The notes under the pieces are model-generated. The model was not told the DNA's origin, did not search any database, and saw only the letters and a program-made list of their open reading frames with translations. The position numbers and the translations under genes are program-made. This document shows, piece by piece, positions 11,882 through 22,043 of a stretch of 64,000 nt of DNA (position 1 is its first letter; every line of letters begins with the position of its first letter). Source of the stretch: Trigonopsis variabilis (lineage: Eukaryota > Ascomycota > Trigonopsidomycetes > Trigonopsidales > Trigonopsidaceae); contig PPXM03000001.1 of NCBI GenBank assembly GCA_003707065.3, forward strand, positions 186,001-250,000, given 5' to 3'.

Positions 11882-12190
11882 ATGGGTTCAAAACCTCAAA
11901 TGATTGAAAATCTAGGGCCGAAACGTCTTTCCGGGCTTCAGAAAGACGGTACGTTTATTCCTAGGTTTTGCTGATCTATAGTTCTGCATCTTTACCGAGA
12001 CTGTCTCCGAGTCATAAGGAGCAAACCAACAGAAAATCAGCCCCGCTTCAGGACTTTTGCTCGATCTCATTTCGACGAATACAGAAATCTGGATAGAAAA
12101 GATTTCGCTACAATTGAATATTTATTACGTCGCGGGCGACGACAGTTGAGCTTGTATGCCAGCCCGGGTGTTAAAGATATACACGAATAG
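11882..12190 (+). CDS. SDH6: Succinate dehydrogenase assembly factor 1 (Sdh6/SDHAF1, LYR protein)
   Basis: Two exons, 11882-11948 and 11982-12190, across a 33-nt intron (GTACGT..CTATAG), giving 91 residues. The sequence LSGLQKDVLHLYRDCLR contains the LYR motif for iron-sulfur donor binding, and IEYLLRRGRRQL is the SDHAF1 signature needed to hold Sdh2. It matures the Fe-S subunit of complex II in the mitochondrial matrix. Convergent with RIB4, 49 bp apart. Confidence 0.95.
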
Positions 12191-12239
12191 CGGAATAGGT
12201 GAAAAAAGCCTATTGATCTTTGGAGTAATGGGCTATGGG

Positions 12240-12813
12240 CTATTTCAAATAGAGGGCGTTTTTGAAAGCCATCTCCACTGCCGCTGCACCCCATTCAATA
12301 CCGTGGTTATGACCATCTGGAGTCAAGCCTGCTCTTTGCCTAGCTTGTTCTTCAGTCAAACATGTCAAAATACCAAAAATAATGGGGACGTTGAGCTCGA
12401 ATTGTTGCTTCATGAGAGCATTGGTAGCGGCATCGCATATATATTCAAAATGAGCAGTGGAGCCTTTGATTAAGACACCGATAGCGATAATGGCATGCAC
12501 TTTGGGTTTATTTCCTCGATATACCATCGAGACGCCGTAAGGCAGTTCGAACGATCCTGGAACTGTCTCAATCAATATATCTTCTTGAGCGACACCGAGC
12601 TGTAGACATTGCTCAACTGCGCCTTTTACTAATGGCTCGATGATCGTAGCATTCCAGCGCGCATGCACGATTGCAATCCGTAAACCTTTTCCTATGTATC
12701 ATAACATGGTGCGATCTTACACCATATCATTTCGCGTTAGACAGCCAACCAATTCACCCACCTGAGATCTGTTCTTCTTGTTGAGCAGGTGCCTTGATTC
12801 CTGTGTTGAACAT
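12240..12813 (-). CDS. RIB4: 6,7-dimethyl-8-ribityllumazine synthase
   Basis: Two exons, 12762-12813 and 12240-12691, across a 70-nt intron, giving 167 residues, the family length. It makes lumazine in the penultimate step of riboflavin synthesis. The motifs ARWN, ETVPGSFELPYG, AIGVLIKGSTAHFEYI and the C-terminal RAGLTPDGHNHGIEWGAAAVEMA are all present. The first exon encodes only 17 residues plus one base. The intron is longer than the usual ~36 nt here and has an AG after a TCTAAC, 24 nt before the one used; only the later AG keeps frame. Confidence 0.96.
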
Positions 12814-12818
12814 GTTTG

Positions 12819-12848
12819 AATTATATAAGATTAAATTATATAAGATTA
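12819..12848. repeat. 15-bp tandem duplication just upstream of RIB4
   Basis: Two perfect copies of AATTATATAAGATTA, six bp upstream of the RIB4 start codon, so they fall in its leader or core promoter and duplicate a TATATAA stretch. Confidence 0.8.
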
Positions 12849-13100
12849 GTGAGCAGTTGCTAAGAAACGAGTGCGTCGCTGTTACCAATGCGTCGCAACC
12901 CACTTTTGAGGCCAGAAGTACAAGGTGGAGCTGGGTCCAATGGAGATAAGATTAATCGAGATAGGTGAATGATCTGTGAGCCCGTGCGAACTGGACGAGT
13001 ATCTAAGTTCGTGTATATTTAGTCAAGAAGGCAGTAGTTAGGAGAAGTCTGAAATTGGTAGACTAGTAAAACGAAGAGAACCTTGTACCTTACTTGTTTT

Positions 13101-13163
13101 ACGGTTCTGGAACGACTTGATCTGTTACATCTGTTACAACAGCTCAAGTCGTTCCAGAACCGT
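13101..13163. repeat. Long perfect hairpin (20-bp arms)
   Basis: Inverted repeat with 20-bp perfect arms (ACGGTTCTGGAACGACTTGA at 13101-13120 and its complement at 13144-13163). One mismatch and five more pairs (CTGTT/AACAG) extend the stem, leaving an 11-nt loop. No flanking target duplication was seen. Could be a small foldback element or an RNA structure. Confidence 0.85.
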
Positions 13164-13553
13164 CACATTTGTATACTCTCAATACTCGCCGCAAGATCTA
13201 CATTTCAAATCTGAGTCGTAGGTTGAAACATTAACGAGTTTGATAAATGTTACTTCTGTCCCCTCAACTATTTTTTTAGGCTTCTCTGAAGCCTACAGCA
13301 TTCAGAGAAGAACAGCATATCTTTGGCCTAAATCTTTCGCAGTTGTAGATATCACGAACCTCTATTGAAGTCCTTTTCTTCCTTTGTCAATATAAGATTC
13401 TTGAAATGAGATATTTTATTGATACCATCAACAGTGCTCAGCCTTGAATAAACCCCGAAATAATAAGCATTGATAAGGGCCTTGGATCTCTGATCTTCGC
13501 CTTTAAGCTTACATGAGATTAACCTCAGGCTGTATCACTGATCGGATTTCTGC

Positions 13554-13582
13554 TTTGCAATGCAATGGAATTGCATTGCAAA
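13554..13582. repeat. Short near-palindrome
   Basis: 13-bp perfect arms, TTTGCAATGCAAT and its complement, around a 3-nt centre. Each arm itself repeats GCAAT. Function unknown. Confidence 0.75.
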
Positions 13583-13887
13583 CTAGTAAATTTGTTCCTA
13601 CATATCTACCCACGCGAGGAGCCCTAGAGAAAGTAATGTATAGTGAAGAAGGTTTCCCGCAGTTGCATAAAAAATATATCACTAATTTTCAAGTTGATTG
13701 AGTTCCAATTCGCGTCTTTTTTTTTTGCCTTCTTGGAGCGTTTTGACTTCCCAATAAAATACTTTTATCATTTGATACACATATCGCATCATTTATCATT
13801 TATTTCTTCGATAGCTTAAGCAAAGAGTTGGCCAGGTTCAGTCTGAAATATTTCGATTATTATTTTGGTTTAGGCTGTAGAGATGCA

Positions 13888-14196
13888 TTATACACTAGTG
13901 TCCTCGTCCCTGCTTACCGATTTCTCCCCGTGATCGAACTTAAATCCTTCACTATGAAGTTCAAGTTCCTCGATTCTTCTTAAGACAGTGGCTTTCTTCT
14001 CCAGTTCCTCTGTCAATTGTTTCAAGTCCCCTGTTCTCATTAGGTCATCGACCCCATCAAGAAAAGCATCTAGTTTAGCTTCTAGTTTCTAATTTCGTTA
14101 AAAGAGACCATATAATACTCGTACATCTAAGGCGTTATCGGCCTCTTCCAGTTGTCGGTAGAGTTGTCTCACTATCATGTCGTCCTTGTCATCCAT
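13888..14196 (-). CDS. Small acidic coiled-coil protein, unrecognised
   Basis: Two exons, 14125-14196 and 13888-14088, across a 36-nt intron (GTACGA..TTTTAAC..AATTAG) give about 90 residues. The chain is charged and heptad-like almost throughout (LYRQLEEADNALDKLEAKLD, TEELEKKATVLRRIEELEL), suggesting a subunit of a coiled-coil complex. A strong donor GTAAGC near 13922 with a CTAAAC branch and TTTCAG downstream could remove the last residues and give the end KSTEPGQLFA instead. I do not recognise the family. Divergent from SPP2. Confidence 0.6.
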
Positions 14197-14490
14197 GATC
14201 TTGTAACAGAGGTGTGTCAAGGACACCACAGCTAGCCGGAGATATTCTTAAACTTTAGAAGGCAGTAATCCTTGTACTTAATCTACAGAAATTAAATACT
14301 ATTTATGGAAACTGAGAACTATTTTCTCCGGCAAAGGTTTAAATAGAGGATTAGTCTCGTCAGTTCTAGCCTGATAATGTCTTTCTGGCTTGTATCGCGC
14401 CAACCTATTCACAACCTCGAGGCTCCTTGTGTCTGGTGTTCGTCAAAGTTCACGATTCGTCGCCCAATATAATCTAACCAGAATACGACG

Positions 14491-15654
14491 ATGGATAACT
14501 CTAAAATATCCTTTTCTTTCGGTTTAAATCGATCAAATGTCTCAGAAAAGGCAAACCTGGGCTATCGTCGCCCCGCTTTATTTCACGTTGAAGACCATCA
14601 AGACAAGGTCCAGGAAGAGAGGATAGAAACATACGATAGAAGGACAGCTTCTGAAGTCTCAAGGGATGCCAAGAAGCCTCTAGTGATCACTCCTGAATCT
14701 AATGGAGACTGGCGTCGACGAAAAGGGAATTATATTCCTAAGAATCAACAAACAGTTCCTTTAACTGCTGACCAGATTGAAGAGAAACCCAGATTGGCTT
14801 ACGGGCTTAATGAAGGGAAGAGACTGGATCAGAGAGAAGAAAGAAGAGAAATGGGCTCCAAGGGTTCAGATAGAATAATGACTGAAGAAGAGAAGAAAAT
14901 GGAAAGGCTAGTGGAAGGAGAGCAACGGCAATCATCGTTAGTGATCCCATTGTCTGAATCCGAGCAGCTAAAGAAGGATTTGCAATCTCTCCCTGATATG
15001 GCTCCAGTCGAAGCATATGAAGCAGTTCCAGTGGAGGAATTTGGTATGGCAATGCTAAGAGGGATGGGCTGGAAAGAATCAGATGCTACAAAACTGCACA
15101 AGGTGGAAAAAAGACCTACATTTCTAGGTTTGGGGGCTAAGCCTAACATTTCAAATAAAGAGGAACTAGGAGCATGGGGTCCATATGCAAGCAAGAAGAC
15201 TGCGAAAGTAGAGAGATCTTACGTTCCAGTTGTGAAAAGAAATAAAAGAACAGGAGAAATAATATCAGAGAAAGCAGAAGAAGACGCAGATGACAAGGAG
15301 CGACCTGAAATGGGATATAGCCCTGAAGGAAGAGCATCCGAAGAGAGATGTGATTCTGATCATAAGAGGAACTTTAGTGAGCACAAACGCAGTCACTATA
15401 GTTCATCGAATAGGAGAAAAGGCTTTTCCTCAAGAGATCGGCATCAAGATTTAGAACGAGATCAATATCGAAACAGAGAACGGCATGATGATGCCTCACG
15501 AGGACGAAGATATGAAAGATCATATGATGGTCTCCAGGAATCTCGAATGTCATACAGCTCTTTAAAGCGACCTAGTCGCGAGGATCAGTACGATCGTCAC
15601 TCACGTCACTCACGTCACTCACGTCACCAGGATCGTTCACCAGAGAGGCGATGA
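14491..15654 (+). CDS. SPP2: Pre-mRNA splicing factor Spp2 (G-patch, GPKOW/MOS2 family)
   Basis: 387 residues. The G-patch (VEEFGMAMLRGMGWKESD to FLGLGAKP, about residues 186-222) recruits and activates the DEAH helicase Prp2 for catalytic activation of the spliceosome. An N-terminal SFGLN motif is typical of GPKOW proteins. The C-terminal 100 residues are Arg/Ser-rich and end in a short HSR-HSR-HSR tandem encoded by three 9-bp repeats near 15597-15627. Single exon. Convergent with RRN10, 65 bp apart. Confidence 0.93.
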   Translation: MDNSKISFSFGLNRSNVSEKANLGYRRPALFHVEDHQDKVQEERIETYDRRTASEVSRDAKKPLVITPESNGDWRRRKGNYIPKNQQTVPLTADQIEEKPRLAYGLNEGKRLDQREERREMGSKGSDRIMTEEEKKMERLVEGEQRQSSLVIPLSESEQLKKDLQSLPDMAPVEAYEAVPVEEFGMAMLRGMGWKESDATKLHKVEKRPTFLGLGAKPNISNKEELGAWGPYASKKTAKVERSYVPVVKRNKRTGEIISEKAEEDADDKERPEMGYSPEGRASEERCDSDHKRNFSEHKRSHYSSSNRRKGFSSRDRHQDLERDQYRNRERHDDASRGRRYERSYDGLQESRMSYSSLKRPSREDQYDRHSRHSRHSRHQDRSPERR

Positions 15655-15719
15655 TCATAAGCTAATAGATATTCTCTATCATGTAATATAGTACTCTCGG
15701 TTGTTTTCGTTCATATACT

Positions 15720-16205
15720 CTACTTCCTCATCATGGACGACTTTGGTTCTCTCAAAAGTTCGGACATAGCCTCCTCAGCCATGATCCCAAAAGCCAACAA
15801 TGCAGTTTCATCCATAAATCTGAAATATTTAATCCCATCCTGTTCACCAGCCCTCCTGGAATTCATGAGATGTGAAGTGAATTCATGTAACGCTTTTACC
15901 AAGTCACAGTCAGGAAGATTCTCATCCTCTATAAGTCGTATAGTACCTGGAGCTCCTTCTTTTCGAGCAAGGACTTCGTCGGCCGGTATAGGACGCCCAT
16001 AGTATCTTCGTCGCAGCTCATTGTATGTTTCCTCCTCTTCCTTTAGCGTCTCTTCAGTACTCGTCACCCGTGATCTTCGCAATTCTTCGACAAAACCTGA
16101 GAGTGTAACCCGACCGGCGACTACATCATATATAGTCACGTTCCGTGATCTTTCCCTTTTCCCATCTCGCAATTCTCCAGGCTCATCTATTTCAGGAGTT
16201 TCCAT
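15720..16205 (-). CDS. RRN10: RNA polymerase I upstream activation factor subunit Rrn10
   Basis: 161 residues from ATG at 16205 (a preceding GTG is not a start). The core aligns by eye with yeast Rrn10: PADEVLARK, then LPDCDLVKALHEFTSHL and FMDETALLAFGIMAEEAMSELL, matching its ADEVLAEK, PDIDLR and FDETSLITLGLLIEKW blocks. Rrn10 is part of the UAF complex with Rrn5, Rrn9 and histones that marks rDNA promoters for Pol I. UAF subunits evolve fast, so the motif order is the main support. Divergent from the next gene, 219 bp apart. Confidence 0.8.
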   Translation of the reverse strand: METPEIDEPGELRDGKRERSRNVTIYDVVAGRVTLSGFVEELRRSRVTSTEETLKEEEETYNELRRRYYGRPIPADEVLARKEGAPGTIRLIEDENLPDCDLVKALHEFTSHLMNSRRAGEQDGIKYFRFMDETALLAFGIMAEEAMSELLREPKSSMMRK

Positions 16206-16424
16206 CACACCCTTCCGAAAAGTTACTGACTGACAGGAGCACGTGGCAATGTTACACTAACAAGCGAAGACGGGTAAAGCAAAAAGAGACATAGAAGTCA
16301 GTTATCTATCCTATATTAATCGAGTACTACGCTATTTTGACTGTTGCCTCGATTTTGAGGGTATCACTTCTTTTATATGTGTCAATAATAGCCTTATTAT
16401 TGTTTGAAATATCCTTTCTGATCT

Positions 16425-16757
16425 ATGAAAACAACTCTCCTTCCTAGTGAGTCTTCTGACCCTTCCAAGTCCATTCAGACTTCAGAACGACTACGGCAAT
16501 TCGCTCTCCTAAAAGATAAAGGGATCCACTTTAATCGAAAGCTGATTGAGTTACCAGACTTCGGAAATCCTCGTTTTACCTCTCTATTGGCTGGATCTCT
16601 CAATTTAGAGTCTCCTTACGGCTCTGCGCTAGACAAAAGCGTTTGGGATCCCAACAGACTTCCTGCTCGAGCCTACACTGAGAATTTGATAGCTGCTCAA
16701 CATGCTGCTTACCACAATAGAACAAAGATAAATTTTGTACCAAAAGGTCTTAAGTGA
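16425..16757 (+). CDS. HCNGP/SAP30BP-family protein
   Basis: 110 residues, short for the family. The conserved core reads KGIHFNRKLIELPDFGNPRF, then PYGSAL, DPNRLPARAYTENLIAAQ and the closing RTKINFVPKG, matching the RTKIEFVTG end of human SAP30BP. That protein binds RBM17 and acts in splicing of short introns; the fungal role is inferred. It sits between RRN10 and GDH2, whose stop is 13 bp away on the other strand. Confidence 0.85.
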   Translation: MKTTLLPSESSDPSKSIQTSERLRQFALLKDKGIHFNRKLIELPDFGNPRFTSLLAGSLNLESPYGSALDKSVWDPNRLPARAYTENLIAAQHAAYHNRTKINFVPKGLK

Positions 16758-16770
16758 CAGCCTTTTCCCC

Positions 16771-19700
16771 TCAAGTTAATCTGCGACGCAAATCCGTCAT
16801 ATACTCATAAAATGCAAATTGATCTGCATTAGGCCCTCTGCTATAAACGAAACGCGCGCCGACATACGATCCAAAGATTGAATCAAGGTACTCTGGTGGC
16901 ACCCGTTCAAGAATAGTATCTAGACCTAATTTATTCAGTAAGGTCTGAGGAAGGGCATCTCTCAAAACTGCATTTCGCAGTTGAATGTCAGTAGTTAATG
17001 TCGAATTCTGGACTTCTTCCCGCAAGCGGGTGATTGCGGTAGAAAGGGTGTCAGAAATTACACTTCGATGTTCTCCTGTTCTCTCATTTTCCGCCCAGAT
17101 TGCTTCGAACTCTAAACGTGCATTCCTCTTGATGGTGTTCTGAACGTCTTCAACGTAATGCTTGTAGAAATCAGGAAGATTACCTTCAGAGTCCATGCAC
17201 ATGTTCTCATAAAACTCATCATCATCAAATGCAAGCGATGCTAACACCTCTAGAGACGAAGACGTGACACCCCCCTTATTGGCACTGGCATCTTTAAAAA
17301 TGATGGCAGATGCTTTCTCGAGACGCAATTTGGCTTGTTGAGTAACAAAGAGGTTTGCGCCCTCAACAATCCAGGGGATTTTAGATTTTCCATCTTCTCC
17401 AATCAAGTGGCCCACATTGTTCACATCAACAGCTTCAGGTCTTCCTCCGCACGGAACAAATAGTTGAGCAGACAGATGTAGATGGGCTTCATTTCTGAAA
17501 GTTGTACCATTACTGATCCATCTCCCATCGGGAAGTCTCACCGCCTTTTCATCTACCAGGACTCTGAATCCTTCAGGACTCAATTTCTGAATATCGTATT
17601 CAGATATCGTTGCTCTTTTCTTCGCCAATCTTACAAGCTCATCACGATCAAGACCATTAGGGTCACTCAAGACTCCTGAACCATCAACGATGCTAGTATA
17701 TGTTTCATGAGAAAGAAGGATTTCGTTTGAGCCAAGATCACCGTCTGGCCCTCCTGTTTGCAGTTTATGGACCTTTGTCTCGTCCACACCTAGCTTGTCA
17801 TAGATACCTTCAACATATTGGCGGACAGAAAGGCTAGTCATACCATATTTATCGTGTGGAATACCGCCCAATTCAGGACTCTTACCCGTAAAGAATGATT
17901 TCCACCAGGGAGCCTGGCGAGCTCGAGCATGTCGAGTGGCCCAGTCAACGAGACCAGCAGTATTTTCATCAGGACCCATGAACAGTATTTCGCGTTTACC
18001 ATATAAGTCGACAATGGGATCTTTGATCCCTGGAGAATTTCCAGGGAGTAGAAGGTCCAATATTGAATCGATATACTTCTGAAAAGCGATATTAGCCTTG
18101 TCTTGTTGGTGATAATCTAGAAGAATGACGCCTTTTGATCCACCTTCTGGAATATCCTTATTTTTTCTTTGCTGCGTATTGGCGAGATTATAATTTTCGT
18201 CAAACATCCCTCTGACATTTATCAGATAGGCCTCTGGGCTTCGACTCTTGACTATTCGAATTCCTCCGCGTGCAATGTCTTGGAAGCGCAAATGGAACCC
18301 TCGGAACTCTTGGCCAATAGATAAAAACATACCGAACAGCGGTTGAGGATACTCGGAAGGAGGAAGGAATGAAGGATTCAGTCTGAAAGAGATAGCCTGC
18401 TTTGTCGGTATATAGAAATTAGTCTTCAGCACGTGGTTATTCAGAGTTCTGAATGCGTTCAAGACGTTTATTTGATGGTCATTTGCACAATTGAGTCGAA
18501 CATAGTTCACAAGCTCTTCATCATTGAGAACTTTATTTGCTCTAAGTCGCTGATATGATAACGTGGGCAGAAAATTATCGCGCTCGCCTTCGGCCTGAAT
18601 ATAATGAACATCCGCAAAAGACAAGTAAAGAGTCCGCAAAACATCAAGTTTGGATCGGACAATATCAAGAATATAGTCCTGAGTGAAAGTCTCCTGACGA
18701 AGGCGTCTCTTAAGCTTTGAAAGGACGTCGACATGGTCCGGATTATTTGGATCAAGCGTTGAAGCCAGAGTATTATATTCTTGACCGAGCCGGTTCAAAA
18801 AGTGAGTAATGAATATAACTCCGCAATGAGCATAGATTGCCTCTTGAAGACTCAAATCTCGATTAACAAATTGTTCTTGGAACAAGGATTTGGGAATACA
18901 GTACAGAAGACTCGCTTCTTTCGTGACTTGATGGATTGAATTCTCGATCGGAGGAAATGTTGCAGAGTCAGCTGAGTCAAGAGGCCGAAGATAGATAGAT
19001 GTTATGGTGACTCCGTTGGAAAATTGCTCAACATATTTTCTCGTACTCGTCAGCCCATAATAATGATATAAATCACTCAAAGCAGAGAAGTAACCGGTTG
19101 TACTCCCTTGCTTATAGCCTATAATCACCCGTCGTTCTCGCGATCCTTGCACTTCAAAGAACTCTATTACCGGTCCAGATCGATTAACAACTAGATCGAT
19201 GACTTGCTGATATATTCTCTTAGTGTTCGCAGATGCTTTTGAAAGGAAGATCTTGTCAGATATGACTTGAATATCAGTTTCCCGTGGATCAGGACTTGGG
19301 TTGACAAAATTACACTTATAGACGAAGTAGCAACGTATTTGTTCATGTTGTTCGAGCGAGCCCGTTGATCTAAAAGTCTCCAATCTATAAGCGCTCAACG
19401 GGTTCGAAGGATCTAAGTACTTTTCATCAATTCTAAATTATCAGAAATATCCCACAAAGGTCTATCGTACCTTGATTCATATTGAGGCCCTCCAAGACTT
19501 GGATGACCAGGGACAGACGTATCGATGTAAACTGCGTGGCCAATCTCTTCATGATCTAATCTAATTACTAGTCGTTTATCATTTCTCGAATATGCTGCCA
19601 CCTTTGCTCCATATAAAGAAAGAATCAGATTCGCGATGTTTTCCGCTATCTCGAATTGGAAGAAAAAGTCTACAGTCAGTAACTGACTGCAGCACATAAT

Positions 19701-19994
19701 GACATACCATCAATGCCCAAATTATTGTAAAACCACTGACTGTTAGGATAAGAATAGTGAAGGACTCACTTTCGTCTCATTTTCTACCAATAACTCAGGA
19801 ATAAAACCCTTCTCATCCAGAATAGCCATGACTGAAAATTAGTTGAGCCATAATCACAGTGTTCTACCTTCTTCCATTTGAGCATCCTTATCTTCAAACG
19901 GTTCTGAAGCATAAGCCGGAATACTATCAGAGATGATTCGGTCTTTGGCAGATAGAATTCCCGCAGTAAGAGGTGAAACAGAAGTGAGACTCAT
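16771..19994 (-). CDS. GDH2: NAD-dependent glutamate dehydrogenase, large fungal type
   Basis: Five exons: 19868-19994, 19770-19831, 19708-19735, 19471-19669 and 16771-19432, with introns of 36, 34, 38 and 38 nt, giving 1025 residues (yeast Gdh2 is about 1090). It degrades glutamate to 2-oxoglutarate, ammonia and NADH. Visible landmarks are WFYNNLGIDD then FFFQFE at the N-terminus, YGAKVAAYS, GGSKGVILLDYH in the active-site region and GPDENTAGLVDWATRHARAR with the nucleotide-binding part after it. Exon 3 is only 28 nt. Frame and family motifs hold across each junction. A stray copy of exon 2 lies upstream at 20426. Confidence 0.95.
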
Positions 19995-20425
19995 GATTTC
20001 TAAATAAACCTTCAATCTATTCTTTGGAGCAAGGAATAGATTTTATATGATTAAGCGCTTCTGAGGGGATTTTGACGGCGATGACATTGTAAAGCGATGC
20101 TGCGGCGCAATACCCAAATGTTTATTAAATTAAAACCATAACTGCAGATTAGGGATGTTCATCATCATATCTTTCGGATTATGTAATACTAAGAAAGACA
20201 TTAGCGGCAAGAACAGACACTCATATAGACAGAATGGTTTTTCGGAAATGCCGAGTCGAATATGTGCTTTAGATTACCCAAGTACATGCAAAAATGAGAC
20301 AAAGGGTCGAAGATTGGACGAGTTCATCTAACAACCGACAGTAATCAAAGAATATTTGGTATTTGGTACGCGTGTGAGAAGGCCGCGTGGCTGTAGATAG
20401 CCGGGCCACAGAGCCTGTCGCATGC

Positions 20426-20476
20426 CAGTAATGGCTAATTTGGATCAGAAGGGTTTTATTCCTGAGTTATTGGTAG
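20426..20476 (+). pseudogene. Inverted duplicate of GDH2 exon 2
   Basis: These 51 bp match GDH2 exon 2 with its CAG acceptor (19784-19834, opposite strand) with 4 mismatches, and the last 30 bp are identical. The implied peptide MANLDQKGFIPELLV mirrors MAILDEKGFIPELLV. Similarity stops abruptly on both sides, so it is a fragment and not a gene copy. Confidence 0.85.
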
Positions 20477-21003
20477 GCTATATATACCCTTCGACTGCTC
20501 TCTGATTACATATGAACTGTTATTGTCTGGGGAACGACCATTTGGTTTAGCGGCGATCCCAGAAGATGCGGGGCCCCAAAGGAATTACAGGATTCCTACG
20601 CCACAGTTCTCACTGAGAGCTCCTCATGTATCCATGGAATTAACAAACCATGCCAAACCTAGTAACATCAGCCGCCGGTATTTCTACTTATGATCAAGCT
20701 CCATACTAAACAAAAACAGAGATTACGTCAGGCGTCTGGCAGAACTATCCAGCTTTGATGGATACGATTGAGTCATCTGAGTCATCACTGCCGACTATTC
20801 GATACGATCTGCGAACTCTTCTCCGAAGACAATTTGTAGTATGATTTCAGTCGACTCAGCACCACTAAAACTGAACTGATAGTCAAAAGATTTCAAAATA
20901 GTCATCACTCGGATATTGTTGCATGGATCATCGAAAAGCGCTCCAATGTCTTGTTGCAGTCACGTTAATGTCAAGAGTTTGTATTCCACTAAAAGCTGTG
21001 GTG

Positions 21004-21035
21004 GTGAAACGCACGCCCAGTGAAACGCACGCCCA
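21004..21035. repeat. 16-bp perfect tandem duplication
   Basis: Two copies of GTGAAACGCACGCCCA back to back in the GDH2-MULE gap. No coding context. Confidence 0.8.
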
Positions 21036-21668
21036 GTCACGTTCGTGACCATCAGCTGGAATTACTAGACTAGTGAGTAGCTATCTCCTGTTTAAAGATA
21101 TCGATGTTCTTTAGTCATCCTAGCACAAATTTTATCCAGATTGGAATTTAGGGATTCGCTTAACACAGATATGTCATTTATGGTTTACGATTAAATGAAA
21201 ATACTGTCTCTTTGGATATGCCCGTTCTTCTTTTTGAGAACGTTCGCGAATGCATAGTTTTCTTGGTTAGATTGATCAGAAAACGTGAAACGCGGAAGCG
21301 TTCCAGGCCCACTCATCAAATACTGAAAAGCTCAGTTAGACAGCTAGTCTGTCGTCAGTTCTACTGTTGGAACGAATGATAAATCGCAGAATTATAGCAT
21401 CATATCTAAATCGCAGCCGTCCCGTTTTTGGCATATTCTTCTTGCCGATGTTTATTTCTTCGCCTAGTCTGCACGTAGCGTAAATGCATTCTTGCTTTGT
21501 CAGAGAGCATTCACAGCTGTCCTGAAGTAAATCACAACCCACGACCATGACGAAAATATATTGCTAACTGCTGCTTGGCAAGGTTCATAGATAGAATGTT
21601 AAAGTATAATAAGCTGTTTATAAGATGGCACTGTAACCTCAGTGGCCCATGCCAAAAGTAAGAAGAGA

Positions 21669-21677
21669 CTCCATGGT
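21669..21677 (+). repeat. Target-site duplication of the MULE, left copy
   Basis: CTCCATGGT directly precedes the left inverted repeat and is repeated exactly at 24171-24179. Nine bp is the typical Mutator-like duplication length. The target centre CCATGG is itself palindromic. Confidence 0.9.
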
Positions 21678-21748
21678 GGCAACGCCTAGGTGGACGGGTT
21701 TGGACACTCTTGTAGCGGTATAGCAGAACACTATTTTCGACTCAATCT
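21678..21748 (+). repeat. MULE left terminal inverted repeat
   Basis: 71 bp, 69 identical to the complement of the right end. Begins GGCAACGCC next to the target duplication. Confidence 0.92.
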
Positions 21749-22043
21749 GTAGGACCTATAACTTGAATTCTTTATAGCTAGCGCTCTCAATCGGGCCTTA
21801 GTCAAACAAGAAGCTTTCGTGGAAACAAAGCGAAGCAGGAGGCTCGCGCTCTTATCGAACTCTCGAAAGCCCTATATAGTGGTTTGCAAAGTTTTGTATC
21901 TCACTATTCTATACAGAACGATGAAGAACAAAAGTGGATTCGAAATAAAATTGTTGCTACATGATGAATATCATGGCCAACAAAGGCACATACGTTCAAT
22001 ATCTGAATCAAACTCCATCTACTTCAGTGACGCTATATGGAAA

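Larger units (their letters stand above)
12849..13887. other. Intergenic region with two hairpins
   Basis: About 1 kb between RIB4 and the small coiled-coil gene. Apart from the hairpins at 13101-13163 and 13554-13582 I see no coding frame or RNA gene. Confidence 0.45.
19995..21668. other. Intergenic region upstream of GDH2
   Basis: About 1.7 kb. Contains the inverted GDH2 exon-2 fragment, a 16-bp tandem duplication and one ACGCGT (20368-20373). No coding gene recognised. Confidence 0.5.

Noticed and set aside
19381-19420. GGTTCGAAGG as a tRNA B box
   Set aside because: Lies inside the GDH2 coding exon and has no arms or A box at proper spacing.
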